This document shows positions 46,180 through 57,434 of a DNA stretch of 64,000 nucleotides, piece after piece. This DNA comes from Meridianimarinicoccus sp. MJW13 (GTDB lineage: Bacteria > Pseudomonadota > Alphaproteobacteria > Rhodobacterales > Rhodobacteraceae). The DNA lies in NCBI RefSeq assembly GCF_014901205.1, contig NZ_JACNMU010000009.1, forward strand, positions 62,001 through 126,000, read 5' to 3'. The translations under genes and the position numbers were made by a program. The notes under the pieces are model-generated. The model did no database searches. It worked only from the letters and a program-made list of their open reading frames with translations, and was not told where the DNA came from. Every line of letters starts with the position of its first letter. The first letter of the stretch is position 1.

Positions 46180-47148
46180 TCAGACCCGGCCCACCGGATG
46201 CCGTTCGGCACCCTTGGCAAGGGCCAGCAGACACAGCCAGTCATGCGCCACGGTCGCCGCCGCGATGGCGGTGATCTCGGCATGATCGTAGGGCGGAGAG
46301 ACCTCGACCACGTCCAGCCCGACCAGGTTCAACCCTTCCAGACCGCGAATGAACTCCAGCGCCTGCCAGGACGCAAGCCCGCCCGGTACCGGCGTGCCGG
46401 TTCCCGGAGCAAACGCCGGGTCCAGCCCGTCCACGTCGAAGCTGATGTAGACCGGCGCATCCCCGGCCCGCGCCCGCGCGATGTCGATGGCGGCCTGAAT
46501 GCCATTGCGATGCACCCAGGGCGAGGTCAGCACCTCGAACCCATGGGTGCTGTCATTATAGGTGCGCAGCCCGACCTGGGTGGAGCGGCTGACATCGACG
46601 ATGCCCTCGTGGGCCGCGCGGGCAAACATGGTGCCGTGGTCCAGACTGACACCATCATCGTCCCATGTGTCGCAATGGGCGTCGAACTGGATCAGGGCCA
46701 ACGGGCCATGGCGCTTGGCATGGGCGCGCAGCAGCGGGTAGGCGATGGAATGGTCGCCGCCCAGCGTCAGCAACTTGGCACCGCTGGCGAGGATTTCGTC
46801 GGCATGGGCCTCGATCGCCGGGGGCACGGTTTGCGGGTGGTGCGGATCGAGATGCACATCGCCATAGTCGATGACGTCCAGCAGTTCGAACGGGTCGATG
46901 CCCGAGGGAAAGGCCTTCAGTTCGGCCAGTTGCACCGATCCGGCGCGGATCGCCTGCGGCCCCAGCCGACAGCCGGGGCGGAAGGTCACGGCGGTGTCGA
47001 AGGGCACCCCGGTCACCACCACATCGACGCCCGCAAGATCGCGGCTGTAGTTGCGCCGCAGGAAGCTGAGCGCACCGCCATAGGTCATCTCGTGCCAGCG
47101 GCCGCGCGCGGTATCCTTGCGGCGGAACGCCTGATCGCCCTTTGTCAT
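46180..47148 (-). CDS. speB: Agmatinase (ureohydrolase family)
   Basis: 322-residue binuclear manganese ureohydrolase, hydrolysing agmatine to putrescine and urea. Metal motifs are TLGGDHSIAYPLL, IQFDAHCDTWDD and ISFDVDGLDPAFAPGTGTPVPGG; EVSPPYDHAEITAIAAA is the C-terminal family signature. A guanidinobutyrase-type substrate is possible and cannot be excluded from sequence. Start at 47148 behind GGAGAA. Divergent from a gamma-glutamylpolyamine ligase gene, so putrescine use is a coherent theme; urea released could also be handled through the urt system's pathway. Confidence 0.88.
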   Translation of the reverse strand: MTKGDQAFRRKDTARGRWHEMTYGGALSFLRRNYSRDLAGVDVVVTGVPFDTAVTFRPGCRLGPQAIRAGSVQLAELKAFPSGIDPFELLDVIDYGDVHLDPHHPQTVPPAIEAHADEILASGAKLLTLGGDHSIAYPLLRAHAKRHGPLALIQFDAHCDTWDDDGVSLDHGTMFARAAHEGIVDVSRSTQVGLRTYNDSTHGFEVLTSPWVHRNGIQAAIDIARARAGDAPVYISFDVDGLDPAFAPGTGTPVPGGLASWQALEFIRGLEGLNLVGLDVVEVSPPYDHAEITAIAAATVAHDWLCLLALAKGAERHPVGRV

Positions 47149-47801
47149 GAACCATTCTCCAAGCTGGTCGTGTTTTGCGTATCACCAAGACCCCCGCACC
47201 GTATAGGTTGGTCGGACCACCGGCTGGTCGGCAAGCGTCGGTTCAGACGTCCCACCACCGTCAGATAGCTGTCAATCCCGGGCGGTGCTGAACGCCGTGG
47301 CTCTAGGCCGGACTTGGCCACGGGCCCTTTTTCTTGTAGCTTTTGCTGATTTGTGATACTCTTATGATTATTTGTATCAATTATCGGGCTCTTGTCAACC
47401 GGTTCCCGCTGAACAAGCGTGCCCATGAGACCCGATCTCGCCAATTGACGGCGCGACCTCAGCGGAGTGCAAGGGCCGCCGAGCAATCAGCATTTTTCCC
47501 GTCATCCGTATGACCAGTTGATCATTCTGCCGCCGGAAGACCATGGCGCGGGTGGTGCAATCCGGCACGCGGCGGCGCGCGACGCCCTTTGCACGCGATC
47601 GCCGAACTTTGTGATAGTCTTTTATGCACGATGGCCCCATATGGCGTCCGTGCCCTTGCGTGAAATCCGTCGATTCTGTCTGAAATCATCACTCGATGCC
47701 CTTGTCTGCTCGGCACCGGATCGCCAGATCTGCAGAAGTCTGTACCCTCTGCGCCGCCCTCCCGCCGGGATCGCGCCCGCAGGCCATCCCAAGGATTTTC
47801 C
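47149..47801. other. Long intergenic region between agmatinase and glutamine-synthetase-like genes
   Basis: 653 bases without a convincing gene; the short open frames here lack ribosome sites and recognisable sequence. It contains an AT-rich patch near 47340-47400 with an inverted repeat TGATAC (47354-47359) and GTATCA (47374-47379). The 14-base element TTTGTGATA(C/G)TCTT occurs at 47350-47363 and again at 47608-47621 in the same orientation. These are candidate regulator sites for one or both divergent genes. The immediate leader of the right-hand gene has AAGGA at 47791-47795. Confidence 0.5.
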
Positions 47802-49178
47802 ATGGCCCCCGCCCCTTCTTCCGACTGGCAGGCAGCCCTTCCAGCCCCGTTCCTGACCTATCGCGGCGACCGCCGCCTGGAAGAGGTGGAGTGCATCGTT
47901 CCCGACCTTGTCGGCAGTTCCCGCGGCAAGGCGATGCCGTCGCACAAGTTCTCGCCCGAGCAGACCTATGCCCTGCCGACCTCGCTGTTCTATGAAACCG
48001 TCAGCGGCGAATACGTCGATATTGCGGGGATCGAGAACCAGTGGACTGAGGTCGACATGGTGCTGCGCCCGGACATGTCCACGGCCTCGGCGGTGCCCTG
48101 GGCGGCGGATGCCACGCTACAGGTGATCTGCGATCTGGAGGATCGGCACGGCAACCCGGTGTCCATCGCGCCGCGCAACGTGCTCAAACGGGTGCTGGAT
48201 CGCTATGCCGAACACGGCTGGCAGCCCATTGTCGCGCCGGAGTTGGAATTCTACCTGATCTCGCCAAACCTCGACTGGAACGATCCGGTGAAGCCGCCGG
48301 TGGGACGGACCGGTCGCCCCGGCTCGGCCCGGCAGGCCTATTCCATGGTGGCCGTCGATGAATACGGCGAGGTCATCGACACGATCTATGACTATGCCGA
48401 GGATCAGGGTCTGCACATCGACACACTGATCCAGGAAGGCGGCGCCGGGCAGATCGAGATCAACCTGATGCACGGCGACCCGATGGCGCTGGCCGACCAG
48501 GTCTTCTATTTCAAGCGCGCGATCCGCGAGGCCGCGTTGAAGCACAAGTTCTTCGCCACCTTCATGGCCAAGCCGATGCGCGACCAGCCCGGATCGGCCA
48601 TGCACATTCATCAAAGCGTGCTGGACAAGCGCACCGGACAGAACATCTTCTCGAACCCGGATGGGTCGGAGTCCGAGGCTTTCTATCACTTCATCGGCGG
48701 CTCGCAGCGCCACCTGATGGAAGTCATGCCGCTGATCGCGCCCTATGTGAACAGCCACCGTCGCCTGACCGGCGGGATGAGCGCGCCGACCAACATGGAA
48801 TGGGGCCACGACAACCGCACCACCGGTCTGCGCATCCCCAATGCCCGCCCCGAAGCCCGGCGGGTGGAAAACCGCGTCATCGGCATTGACGCGAACCCCT
48901 ACCTTGCGCTGGCGGCTTCGCTGGCGGCAGGACTGAAGGGCATGACCGACCGCATCGCGCCGCGCCGCGCCGCGCAGGGCGAGATCTGGACCGACGGCGC
49001 GATCCTGCCCGAGGGCCCGTTCGATATGCTGGCCGCCTTCAACGAGGCGCATGAGATGCGGGCGCTGCTGGGGGCCGAGTTCTGCGCCGTGCTGTCCGCC
49101 ATCAAGTTGGCCGAACTGAACGAATTTCAGCGCGAAATCTCGCCGTGGGAGCGCAAGCACCTGCTGCTGAACGTCTAG
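47802..49178 (+). CDS. puuA: Glutamine-synthetase-family enzyme, probable gamma-glutamylputrescine synthetase
   Basis: 458 residues with the glutamine synthetase fold: VAPELEFYL and GGAGQIEINLMHGDP (metal-binding glutamates), FMAKPMRDQPGSAMHIHQSV (catalytic histidine region) and RRVENRVIGIDANPYLALAASLAAGL. The N-terminus (EVECIVPDLVGSSRGKAMP) and length fit the GlnA-like/PuuA branch rather than GlnA-I, and no adenylylation tyrosine loop is evident. It would ligate glutamate to putrescine or a similar amine using ATP. Position beside agmatinase supports a polyamine substrate; PuuB and PuuD are not in the window, so assignment is tentative. Confidence 0.72.
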   Translation: MAPAPSSDWQAALPAPFLTYRGDRRLEEVECIVPDLVGSSRGKAMPSHKFSPEQTYALPTSLFYETVSGEYVDIAGIENQWTEVDMVLRPDMSTASAVPWAADATLQVICDLEDRHGNPVSIAPRNVLKRVLDRYAEHGWQPIVAPELEFYLISPNLDWNDPVKPPVGRTGRPGSARQAYSMVAVDEYGEVIDTIYDYAEDQGLHIDTLIQEGGAGQIEINLMHGDPMALADQVFYFKRAIREAALKHKFFATFMAKPMRDQPGSAMHIHQSVLDKRTGQNIFSNPDGSESEAFYHFIGGSQRHLMEVMPLIAPYVNSHRRLTGGMSAPTNMEWGHDNRTTGLRIPNARPEARRVENRVIGIDANPYLALAASLAAGLKGMTDRIAPRRAAQGEIWTDGAILPEGPFDMLAAFNEAHEMRALLGAEFCAVLSAIKLAELNEFQREISPWERKHLLLNV

Positions 49179-49275
49179 ACCCTGCCGCGCGGTTACGGCT
49201 GGCGCCCGTCCGGCGGGGCTGGTTCTATGAATCACAACCGCGGGGCCGCCCGCCGCATCGACCAAGGGGACTGGG

Positions 49276-50706
49276 ATGACCAAACTGCACACCGACCGCT
49301 TCTACATCAACGGCGCATGGGTGGCACCACAGGGCCGCGACACGCTGCCGGTCATCAATCCCGCCACCGCCCAACCGATTGCCACGGTGGCACTGGGGAC
49401 TGCCGCGGATGTGGAGGCTGCCGTCTCCGCCGCCCGCGCCGCCTTTCCCGGCTTTGCGCGCAGCACCCTGGCCGAACGTCTGGATCTTCTGGCCGCGATC
49501 CGCGCGGGATATGAAGCGCGCTACGACGAGATGGCCGAAGCCATCAGCGCCGAGATGGGCGCGCCTATCGATCTCAGCCGCCGGGCGCAGGCGCAGGCCG
49601 GGCTTGGCAATCTGGACGGGGTGGTTGCAGCTGCAAAGCGGTTTGCCTTCGAGGAAATCAACCCAGCGGGCGACCTGTTGCGCCATGAGCCCATTGGCGT
49701 TTGCGCGCTGCTCACGCCCTGGAACTGGCCCGCCAACCAGATCGCGCTGAAGGTCCTTCCGGCGCTGGCGGCGGGATGCACGATGGTGCTGAAACCCTCG
49801 GAACTGACACCGCTGTCGGCGCTGCTGTTTGCCGAGATCCTGGACGAGGCCGGGGTGCCTGCCGGGGTCTTCAACCTGATCAACGGCGACGGCCCGACGG
49901 TTGGGGCAGAACTGAGCCGCCATCCGAATGTGGACATGGTGTCCTTCACCGGCTCCACCCGCGCCGGGGTCGAGGTCGGCCGCGCCGCCGCCGCGACCAT
50001 CAAGCGGGTGACGCTGGAACTGGGCGGCAAATCCCCCAACATCCTGCTTGACGATGTGGATCTGGAAAAGGCCGTGCGCCGCGGGGTACGCCAGTGCTTC
50101 AACAACACCGGGCAAAGCTGCAACGCGCCGACCCGGATGCTGGTGCCCCGCGCGCTGTACGCCAAGGCCGCCGAGATCGCCGCCGACACCGCCCGCACGA
50201 CGATGGTCGGTGACCCCGCGCAACCCGGGCGTCACATCGGCCCGCTGGCCTCGGACATGCAATTCGACCGGGTTCAGGCGATGATCGCCAAGGGCATCGC
50301 GGAGGGGGCAACCCTTCTGGCCGGCGGCCTCGGCAAACCGGACGGGTTGGAAGATGGCTATTTCGTCCGACCCACGGTCTTTGGCGACGTCAGCAACGAC
50401 ATGACCATCGCGCGCGAGGAAATCTTCGGCCCGGTTCTGGTGTTGATCCCCTATGACAGCGAGGCCGAGGCCATCGCGATGGCAAATGACACGCTGTATG
50501 GACTGTCAGCCTATGTGCAGTCGGCCGATCCCGACCGGGCGATGGCCGTGGCGCGGGATCTGCGCGCGGGAACCGTGCTGATCAACGGTGCGGGTTTGGG
50601 CCAGGGCTCACCCTTCGGCGGCTACAAGCAATCGGGCAACGGGCGGGAGGGCGGTCTCCACGGCATCGCCGATTTCTGCGAGGTCAAGGCCATCGCGGGG
50701 CGCTGA
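49276..50706 (+). CDS. NAD(P)-dependent aldehyde dehydrogenase
   Basis: 476-residue ALDH with WNWPANQIALKVLPALAAGCTMVLKPSE (cofactor), FTGSTRAGVEVG, catalytic glutamate in LELGGKSPNI and nucleophile in NNTGQSCNAPTRM. Preceded by AAGGGGA and 97 bases after the glutamine-synthetase-like gene, so it may oxidise an aminoaldehyde from polyamine breakdown. An alternative is 2-oxoglutarate semialdehyde oxidation for the sugar pathway encoded on the far side of the LysR gene. Sequence alone does not decide. Confidence 0.85.
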   Translation: MTKLHTDRFYINGAWVAPQGRDTLPVINPATAQPIATVALGTAADVEAAVSAARAAFPGFARSTLAERLDLLAAIRAGYEARYDEMAEAISAEMGAPIDLSRRAQAQAGLGNLDGVVAAAKRFAFEEINPAGDLLRHEPIGVCALLTPWNWPANQIALKVLPALAAGCTMVLKPSELTPLSALLFAEILDEAGVPAGVFNLINGDGPTVGAELSRHPNVDMVSFTGSTRAGVEVGRAAAATIKRVTLELGGKSPNILLDDVDLEKAVRRGVRQCFNNTGQSCNAPTRMLVPRALYAKAAEIAADTARTTMVGDPAQPGRHIGPLASDMQFDRVQAMIAKGIAEGATLLAGGLGKPDGLEDGYFVRPTVFGDVSNDMTIAREEIFGPVLVLIPYDSEAEAIAMANDTLYGLSAYVQSADPDRAMAVARDLRAGTVLINGAGLGQGSPFGGYKQSGNGREGGLHGIADFCEVKAIAGR

Positions 50707-50723
50707 CCGCGCCGCCACGCGCC

Positions 50724-51641
50724 TCAGAGAAATTCGAACACCGCCGCGAAGACTTTTTCGGCGGCGCGGGTCACCGGCTGTTCCCGGTTCTGAATGACGA
50801 AACAGGGCGGCACGGTGATCGGCGTGGCCAGGTCAAGCGTGACCACATCCGCGTTCAAGCGGCCTTCGCACAACATCGCGGCGACCTCGCGCGAAAGCGG
50901 CGCAATGATGTCGGACGCCTGCACCATGGACAGTGCCACCAGCAGCGACGCGGTGTTGGTCACCCGCGACGGCGCGGGCAGGTCATGGGTCAGAAACGCG
51001 GAATCGACCGCCTCGCGGATCGGTGAGCCCAACACCTGCACCACCCATTCGCTGTCCAGCAGGTCGGTCAACGCGACCGCGCGCTGCGCCGCCAGCGGAT
51101 GCGACGCCCGGACCAGGAAGGTCACTTCCTCGCTGCGGGCCGGATGCAGGCGGAAATCGCGGCTGTCATAGCCCGCCGGCAGCCGCGATATGATAAAGTC
51201 GAACCGGCCCGCGATCAGGCCCCGAACCAGTTCCGTCGAGGGGCCGACCTCGATCGTCATTTCGATATCGGCAGCTTCGGCCTTCACCTTCTGGATGGCC
51301 GGCATCAGCGTGCCGACGGCAGGGCCTGTGACCGTGCCCACGCGCACATGGCCGATCTTGCCCTCGTTGAACCGCTGGGCATCCGCGGCCAGTTCATCCA
51401 TCTCTTCCAGGATCACCTTGGCGTGGCGAATGCAGATGGCGCCCAACGGCGTGGCTTCCATCCCCTTGGGATGCCGGGTGAACAGCGCGCCGCCGACCAG
51501 TTTCTCAACATCCGCCAGAATGCGCGAGGCCGCAGGCTGCGACACCGAGATCCTGTTGGCGGCCAACAGCAACTGCCCGGTTTCGGCAATGGTCATCAGC
51601 AGGCGCAACTGGTTCGGTTTCAGGCGGTGAGCGATGTCCAT
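50724..51641 (-). CDS. LysR-family transcriptional regulator, GbpR-like
   Basis: 305 residues. Winged helix-turn-helix at the N-terminus ([41 protein letters not shown]) and a periplasmic-binding-like effector domain ([34 protein letters not shown]). Divergent from chvE, as gbpR is in Agrobacterium, so it probably controls the sugar transporter and the catabolic genes behind it in response to a sugar. The 154-base divergent region includes an imperfect dyad ATAAC...GGTAT (around 51651-51666) and a possible -35/-10 pair (51689-51694, 51712-51717). Confidence 0.82.
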   Translation of the reverse strand: MDIAHRLKPNQLRLLMTIAETGQLLLAANRISVSQPAASRILADVEKLVGGALFTRHPKGMEATPLGAICIRHAKVILEEMDELAADAQRFNEGKIGHVRVGTVTGPAVGTLMPAIQKVKAEAADIEMTIEVGPSTELVRGLIAGRFDFIISRLPAGYDSRDFRLHPARSEEVTFLVRASHPLAAQRAVALTDLLDSEWVVQVLGSPIREAVDSAFLTHDLPAPSRVTNTASLLVALSMVQASDIIAPLSREVAAMLCEGRLNADVVTLDLATPITVPPCFVIQNREQPVTRAAEKVFAAVFEFL

Positions 51642-51795
51642 GAATGACCGTATAACAGAAATGGTATGCAGATCGCAGAGAATACGAATTGATTGCTATG
51701 TCAACCGGCTGTTAGCTGCCCCAACGGACCTCGTGAAGGTTCGAGGGAGACCGCGCCAACACAAGAACAACGGGCGCAACATGTGGAGGAACAAC

Positions 51796-52851
51796 ATGAC
51801 TTTCAAATCGCTCCTGGCTTCGGCCGGTGCTGTCGTCCTGCTTGCTGGTGGGGCCTATGCCGAAGGCAAGGTCGGCATCGCGATGCCGACAAAATCCTCG
51901 GCGCGCTGGATTTCCGACGGCAACTCGATGGTCGAGCAATTCACCGCGGCCGGATATGAGACCGACCTGCAATATGCCGAAGACGATATCCCCAACCAAC
52001 TGGCCCAGATCGAGAACATGATCACCAAGGGCGTCGATGTTCTGGTGATTGCCGCCATCGATGGTACGACCTTGTCGAACGCGTTGGAAAACGCCGCCGC
52101 CCTGGGCATCAAGGTCATCGCCTATGACCGCCTGATCCGCGACAGCGGCAACGTCGACTATTACGCCACCTTCGACAACTTCAAGGTCGGCGTCCTGCAG
52201 GCCACCAACCTTGTCAACGGGCTGAACGAACGCTTCGGCGATCAAAAGCCGTGGAACGTGGAACTCTTCGGCGGCTCGCCCGACGACAACAACGCCTATT
52301 TCTTCTACAACGGCGCCATGAGCGTCATCCAGCCTCTGATCGACGACGGGTCGATCAACATCGCGTCGGGGCAGATGGGCATGGACACCGTCGGCACGCT
52401 GCGCTGGGACGGCTCGGTCGCGCAGGCGCGCATGGATAACCTGCTGTCCGCGCATTACACCGACCAGACCGTGCACGGGGTGCTGTCGCCCTATGACGGG
52501 CTGTCCATCGGCATCCTGTCGTCGCTGAAGGGCGTCGGCTATGGCTCGGGCGATCAGCCGATGCCCATCGTGACCGGTCAGGACGCCGAGGTGCCCTCGG
52601 TCAAGTCGATCCTGGCGGGCGAGCAGTATTCAACCATCTTCAAGGACACCCGGTCGCTGGCCGGTGTGACCGTGGGCATGGCCGATGCGCTGCTGGCGGG
52701 CGGCGAGCCCGAAATCAACGACACCTCGACCTATGACAACGGCGTCAAGGTGGTGCCCTCGTATCTGCTGGAGCCGCTGCCGGTGACCGCGGCCAACTGG
52801 GAAGAGCGTCTGATCGACTCCGGCTACTACACCATGGACCAGATCCAGTAA
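51796..52851 (+). CDS. chvE: Sugar ABC transporter substrate-binding protein, ChvE type
   Basis: 351-residue periplasmic sugar-binding protein (PBP type I). Signal peptide [22 protein letters not shown], then [52 protein letters not shown] and [23 protein letters not shown], which follow ChvE of Agrobacterium closely. Ligands in that family are arabinose, galactose, glucose and related aldoses or sugar acids. Start at 51796 with GGAGG six bases upstream. First gene of the transporter and catabolic operon, followed by a strong hairpin. Confidence 0.92.
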   Translation: MTFKSLLASAGAVVLLAGGAYAEGKVGIAMPTKSSARWISDGNSMVEQFTAAGYETDLQYAEDDIPNQLAQIENMITKGVDVLVIAAIDGTTLSNALENAAALGIKVIAYDRLIRDSGNVDYYATFDNFKVGVLQATNLVNGLNERFGDQKPWNVELFGGSPDDNNAYFFYNGAMSVIQPLIDDGSINIASGQMGMDTVGTLRWDGSVAQARMDNLLSAHYTDQTVHGVLSPYDGLSIGILSSLKGVGYGSGDQPMPIVTGQDAEVPSVKSILAGEQYSTIFKDTRSLAGVTVGMADALLAGGEPEINDTSTYDNGVKVVPSYLLEPLPVTAANWEERLIDSGYYTMDQIQ

Positions 52852-52868
52852 GCCCGACGGGCAATTTC

Positions 52869-52900
52869 CGACCTGCCCGGACACCGCTTCGGGCAGGTCG
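52869..52900 (+). terminator. Intercistronic hairpin between chvE and gguA
   Basis: An 11-bp perfect stem (52869-52879 with 52890-52900, core GACCTGCCCG) and a 10-base loop, 17 bases after the chvE stop, without a T-run. As at the urtA-urtB junction it probably favours accumulation of binding-protein message over downstream genes. Confidence 0.65.
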
Positions 52901-52922
52901 CGATGACAGATGAGGATTGGGC

Positions 52923-54443
<1,521 letters not shown>

Positions 54444-54455
54444 GGAGACCGGGGC

Positions 54456-55688
54456 ATGGCTATGGCTGAGACCACGGACAACGAACCGACCAAGAGCGTC
54501 ACCGACTACCTGAAGGCGCACCTGCGCGAATACGGGCTGCTGTTCGCCCTGATCGCCATCATGGTCTTCTTCCAGATCATGACGCAGGGCACGTTGCTGC
54601 GGGCGGTGAACATCACCAACCTGCTGCTGCAGAACAGCTATATCATCATCATGGCGCTTGGCATGCTGATCGTCATCGTGTCGGGCAATATCGACCTGTC
54701 GGTGGGCTCGGTCATGGGGTTTGTGGGCGCGCTGGCGGCCGTGATGATCGTGAACCACGAGATACCCATTCTGGTCGCCATCGCCATCTGCATCGTCTGC
54801 GGCGGGCTGATCGGCGCGGCGCAGGGATATTGGGTGGCCTACTGGAAGATCCCGTCCTTCATCGTGACGCTGGCCGGCATGCTGGTGTTCCGCGGGCTGT
54901 CGCTGCTGCTGCTGGAAGGCCAGTCGGTCGGTCCCTTCCCGCGCGAATTCCAGGTGATCGCCAACGGTTTCGTGCCGGATGCCTTCCCGGCGGCCATCGG
55001 CCAAAGCCTCGCGCCGCTGTTCGGTGCCCGGCAGGTGAACGTGCTGGCGCTTGGCACCGGCATCGTCGCGGCGGCCATCATTCTCTGGATCGGCATGCGC
55101 AAGCGCGCCCGCAACCGGGCTTACGGCATCATGGACGAGCCGCGCAGCTTCTTCATCGCCCGCAATGCCATCGTCGGCGTGGCGCTGATCTTCATCATGT
55201 ACAAGCTGTCCACCTTCCGGGGCCTGCCCAATGTGCTGATCACCATGGGCGTGCTGACCATCATCTACGCTTTCCTGACCGAAAAGACGGTGCTGGGCCG
55301 CCGGGTCTATGCCCTGGGCGGCAACCAGAAGGCCGCCAAGCTGTCGGGCATCAAGACCGAGCGGCTGACCTTCCTGGCCTTCGTCAACATGGGCATTCTG
55401 GCCGCCATCGCCGGTCTGGTGTTCGCCGCGCGGCTGAACACGGCGACGCCCAAGGCGGGGTTCGCGCTGGAACTGGACGTGATCGCGGCGGTGTTCATCG
55501 GCGGTGCCTCGATGTCCGGCGGGGTCGGCAAGATCGTCGGCGCCGTGGTCGGGGCCTTCCTGATGGGGGTGCTGAACAACGGCATGTCGATCATGGGCAT
55601 CGGCATTGACTATCAGCAGATGATCAAGGGTCTGGTGCTTTTGGCGGCCGTCATCTTCGACGTTTACAACAAGAACAAGCAGGGCTGA
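54456..55688 (+). CDS. gguB: Sugar ABC transporter permease, GguB/MmsB type
   Basis: 410-residue inner-membrane permease of the CUT2 class with about ten hydrophobic segments. ALGMLIVIVSGNIDLSVGSVMGFVGALAAVMI and YWKIPSFIVTLAGMLVFRGLSLL are family signatures; RVYALGGNQKAAKLSGI is the cytoplasmic coupling loop. Preceded by AAGGAG nine bases before the ATG. It pairs with ChvE and GguA to import aldoses. Confidence 0.93.
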   Translation: MAMAETTDNEPTKSVTDYLKAHLREYGLLFALIAIMVFFQIMTQGTLLRAVNITNLLLQNSYIIIMALGMLIVIVSGNIDLSVGSVMGFVGALAAVMIVNHEIPILVAIAICIVCGGLIGAAQGYWVAYWKIPSFIVTLAGMLVFRGLSLLLLEGQSVGPFPREFQVIANGFVPDAFPAAIGQSLAPLFGARQVNVLALGTGIVAAAIILWIGMRKRARNRAYGIMDEPRSFFIARNAIVGVALIFIMYKLSTFRGLPNVLITMGVLTIIYAFLTEKTVLGRRVYALGGNQKAAKLSGIKTERLTFLAFVNMGILAAIAGLVFAARLNTATPKAGFALELDVIAAVFIGGASMSGGVGKIVGAVVGAFLMGVLNNGMSIMGIGIDYQQMIKGLVLLAAVIFDVYNKNKQG

Positions 55689-55691
55689 TCC

Positions 55692-57434
55692 ATGACCTTC
55701 AAACCGGCCGAATGGCCCCGCAAGCTGCGCAGCCAGTCGTGGTACGGCGGTACCTCGCGCGACACCATCTATCACCGGGGCTGGATGAAGAACCAGGGCT
55801 ACCCGCACGATCTGTTCGACGGGCGCCCGGTGATCGGCATCCTGAACACCTGGTCCGATCTGACCCCCTGCAACGGCCATCTGCGCGAGCTGGCCGAAAA
55901 GGTGAAGGCCGGGATCTGGGAGGCCGGGGGCTTCCCGGTCGAGGTGCCGGTATTCTCGGCCTCGGAAAACACCTTTCGGCCCACGGCGATGATGTTCCGC
56001 AACCTGGCCGCCCTTTCCATCGAGGAACAGATGCGCGGCCAGCCCATCGACGGCGCGGTGCTGCTGGTGGGGTGCGACAAGACCACCCCGTCGCTGCTGA
56101 TGGCCGCGGCCTCGACCGACCTGCCGTCGATCGTGGTCACCGGCGGGCCGATGCTGAACGGCTATTTCCGGGGGGAACGGGTAGGCTCGGGCACCCACCT
56201 TTGGAAGTTCTCGGAAGCGGTGAAAGCCGGCGAGATGACCCAGGAGGATTTCCTGGAGGCCGAGCAATCCATGAGCCGCTCGACCGGTACCTGCAACACC
56301 ATGGGCACCGCCAGCACCATGGCCTCGATGGCCGAGGCGCTTGGCATGGCGCTGTCGGGAAATGCTGCGATCCCGGCGGTGGACAGCCGCCGCCGCGTCA
56401 TGGCGCAACTGTCCGGGCGGCGCATCGTGCAGATGGTCAAGGATGACCTGAAACCATCCGACATCATGACGAAAAAGGCGTTCGAGAACGCGATCCGCAC
56501 CAATGGCGCCATCGGCGGCTCAACCAATGCGGTGATCCATTTGCTGGCCGTCGCGGGCCGGGTCGGCATCGACCTGAGCCTTGACGACTGGGACCGTTGC
56601 GGCCGCGACGTGGCGACCATCGTCAACCTGATGCCCTCGGGCAAATACCTGATGGAAGAGTTCTTCTATGCCGGTGGCCTGCCGGTGGTGCTGAAACGTC
56701 TGGGCGAAGGTGGCCAGTTGCACAAGGACGCCCTGACGGTCTCGGGCGACACCATCTGGGACGAGGTCAAGGACGTCATCAACTGGAACGAGGATGTGAT
56801 CCTGCCGCTGGATCAGGCCCTGACCCCGCAGGGCGGCATCGCCGTGCTGAAGGGCAACCTTGCGCCCAAGGGGGCGGTGGTGAAACCTTCGGCCGCCTCG
56901 CCGCACCTGCTGACCCATCGTGGCCGGGCCGTCGTGTTCGAGGACATCGACGACTACAAGGCACGGATCGACGATGACGCGCTGGACATCGACGAGACCT
57001 GCGTGATGGTTCTGAAGAACTGCGGCCCCAAGGGCTATCCGGGTATGGCCGAGGTCGGCAACATGGGCCTGCCGCCCAAGGTTCTGAAGAAGGGGATCAC
57101 CGACATGGTGCGCATTTCGGACGCGCGCATGTCAGGCACGGCCTATGGCACGGTGATCCTGCACACTTCGCCCGAGGCGGCGGCGGGCGGACCGCTGGCC
57201 GTGGTGCGCGATGGCGACATGATCGAGCTGGACGTGGCCGCGCGGCGCCTGCATCTCGACATCCCCGACGCTGAATTGACCGCCCGCCTTGAAACATGGT
57301 TCCCTGCACACCCCACCGCAGAGGGCGGCTATGAGTGGCTGCACCAGACCCATGTAGAAGGCGCCGATACCGGGGCGGATCTTGATTTTCTCAAGGGCTG
57401 CCGCGGCGCGCCCGTTGGAAAGGACTCTCATTGA
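55692..57434 (+). CDS. L-arabonate-type sugar acid dehydratase (IlvD/Edd family)
   Basis: 580-residue Fe-S dehydratase that removes water from an aldonate (L-arabonate, possibly D-fuconate or D-galactonate) to give the 2-keto-3-deoxy acid. Cluster-ligand regions are LLVGCDKTTPSLLMAA and STGTCNTMGTASTMASMAEALGM; NGAIGGSTNAVIHLLA and MSGTAYGTVILHTSPEAAAGGPLAVV are the C-terminal signatures. Length matches L-arabonate dehydratases (about 580) rather than IlvD. Starts three bases after gguB and overlaps the next gene (TGATG). Confidence 0.88.
   Translation: MTFKPAEWPRKLRSQSWYGGTSRDTIYHRGWMKNQGYPHDLFDGRPVIGILNTWSDLTPCNGHLRELAEKVKAGIWEAGGFPVEVPVFSASENTFRPTAMMFRNLAALSIEEQMRGQPIDGAVLLVGCDKTTPSLLMAAASTDLPSIVVTGGPMLNGYFRGERVGSGTHLWKFSEAVKAGEMTQEDFLEAEQSMSRSTGTCNTMGTASTMASMAEALGMALSGNAAIPAVDSRRRVMAQLSGRRIVQMVKDDLKPSDIMTKKAFENAIRTNGAIGGSTNAVIHLLAVAGRVGIDLSLDDWDRCGRDVATIVNLMPSGKYLMEEFFYAGGLPVVLKRLGEGGQLHKDALTVSGDTIWDEVKDVINWNEDVILPLDQALTPQGGIAVLKGNLAPKGAVVKPSAASPHLLTHRGRAVVFEDIDDYKARIDDDALDIDETCVMVLKNCGPKGYPGMAEVGNMGLPPKVLKKGITDMVRISDARMSGTAYGTVILHTSPEAAAGGPLAVVRDGDMIELDVAARRLHLDIPDAELTARLETWFPAHPTAEGGYEWLHQTHVEGADTGADLDFLKGCRGAPVGKDSH

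Noticed and set aside
47395-47640. Small minus-strand frame in the agmatinase/glutamine-synthetase-like gap
   Set aside because: No ribosome site, no recognisable sequence, and it overlaps the repeated regulatory-looking elements.
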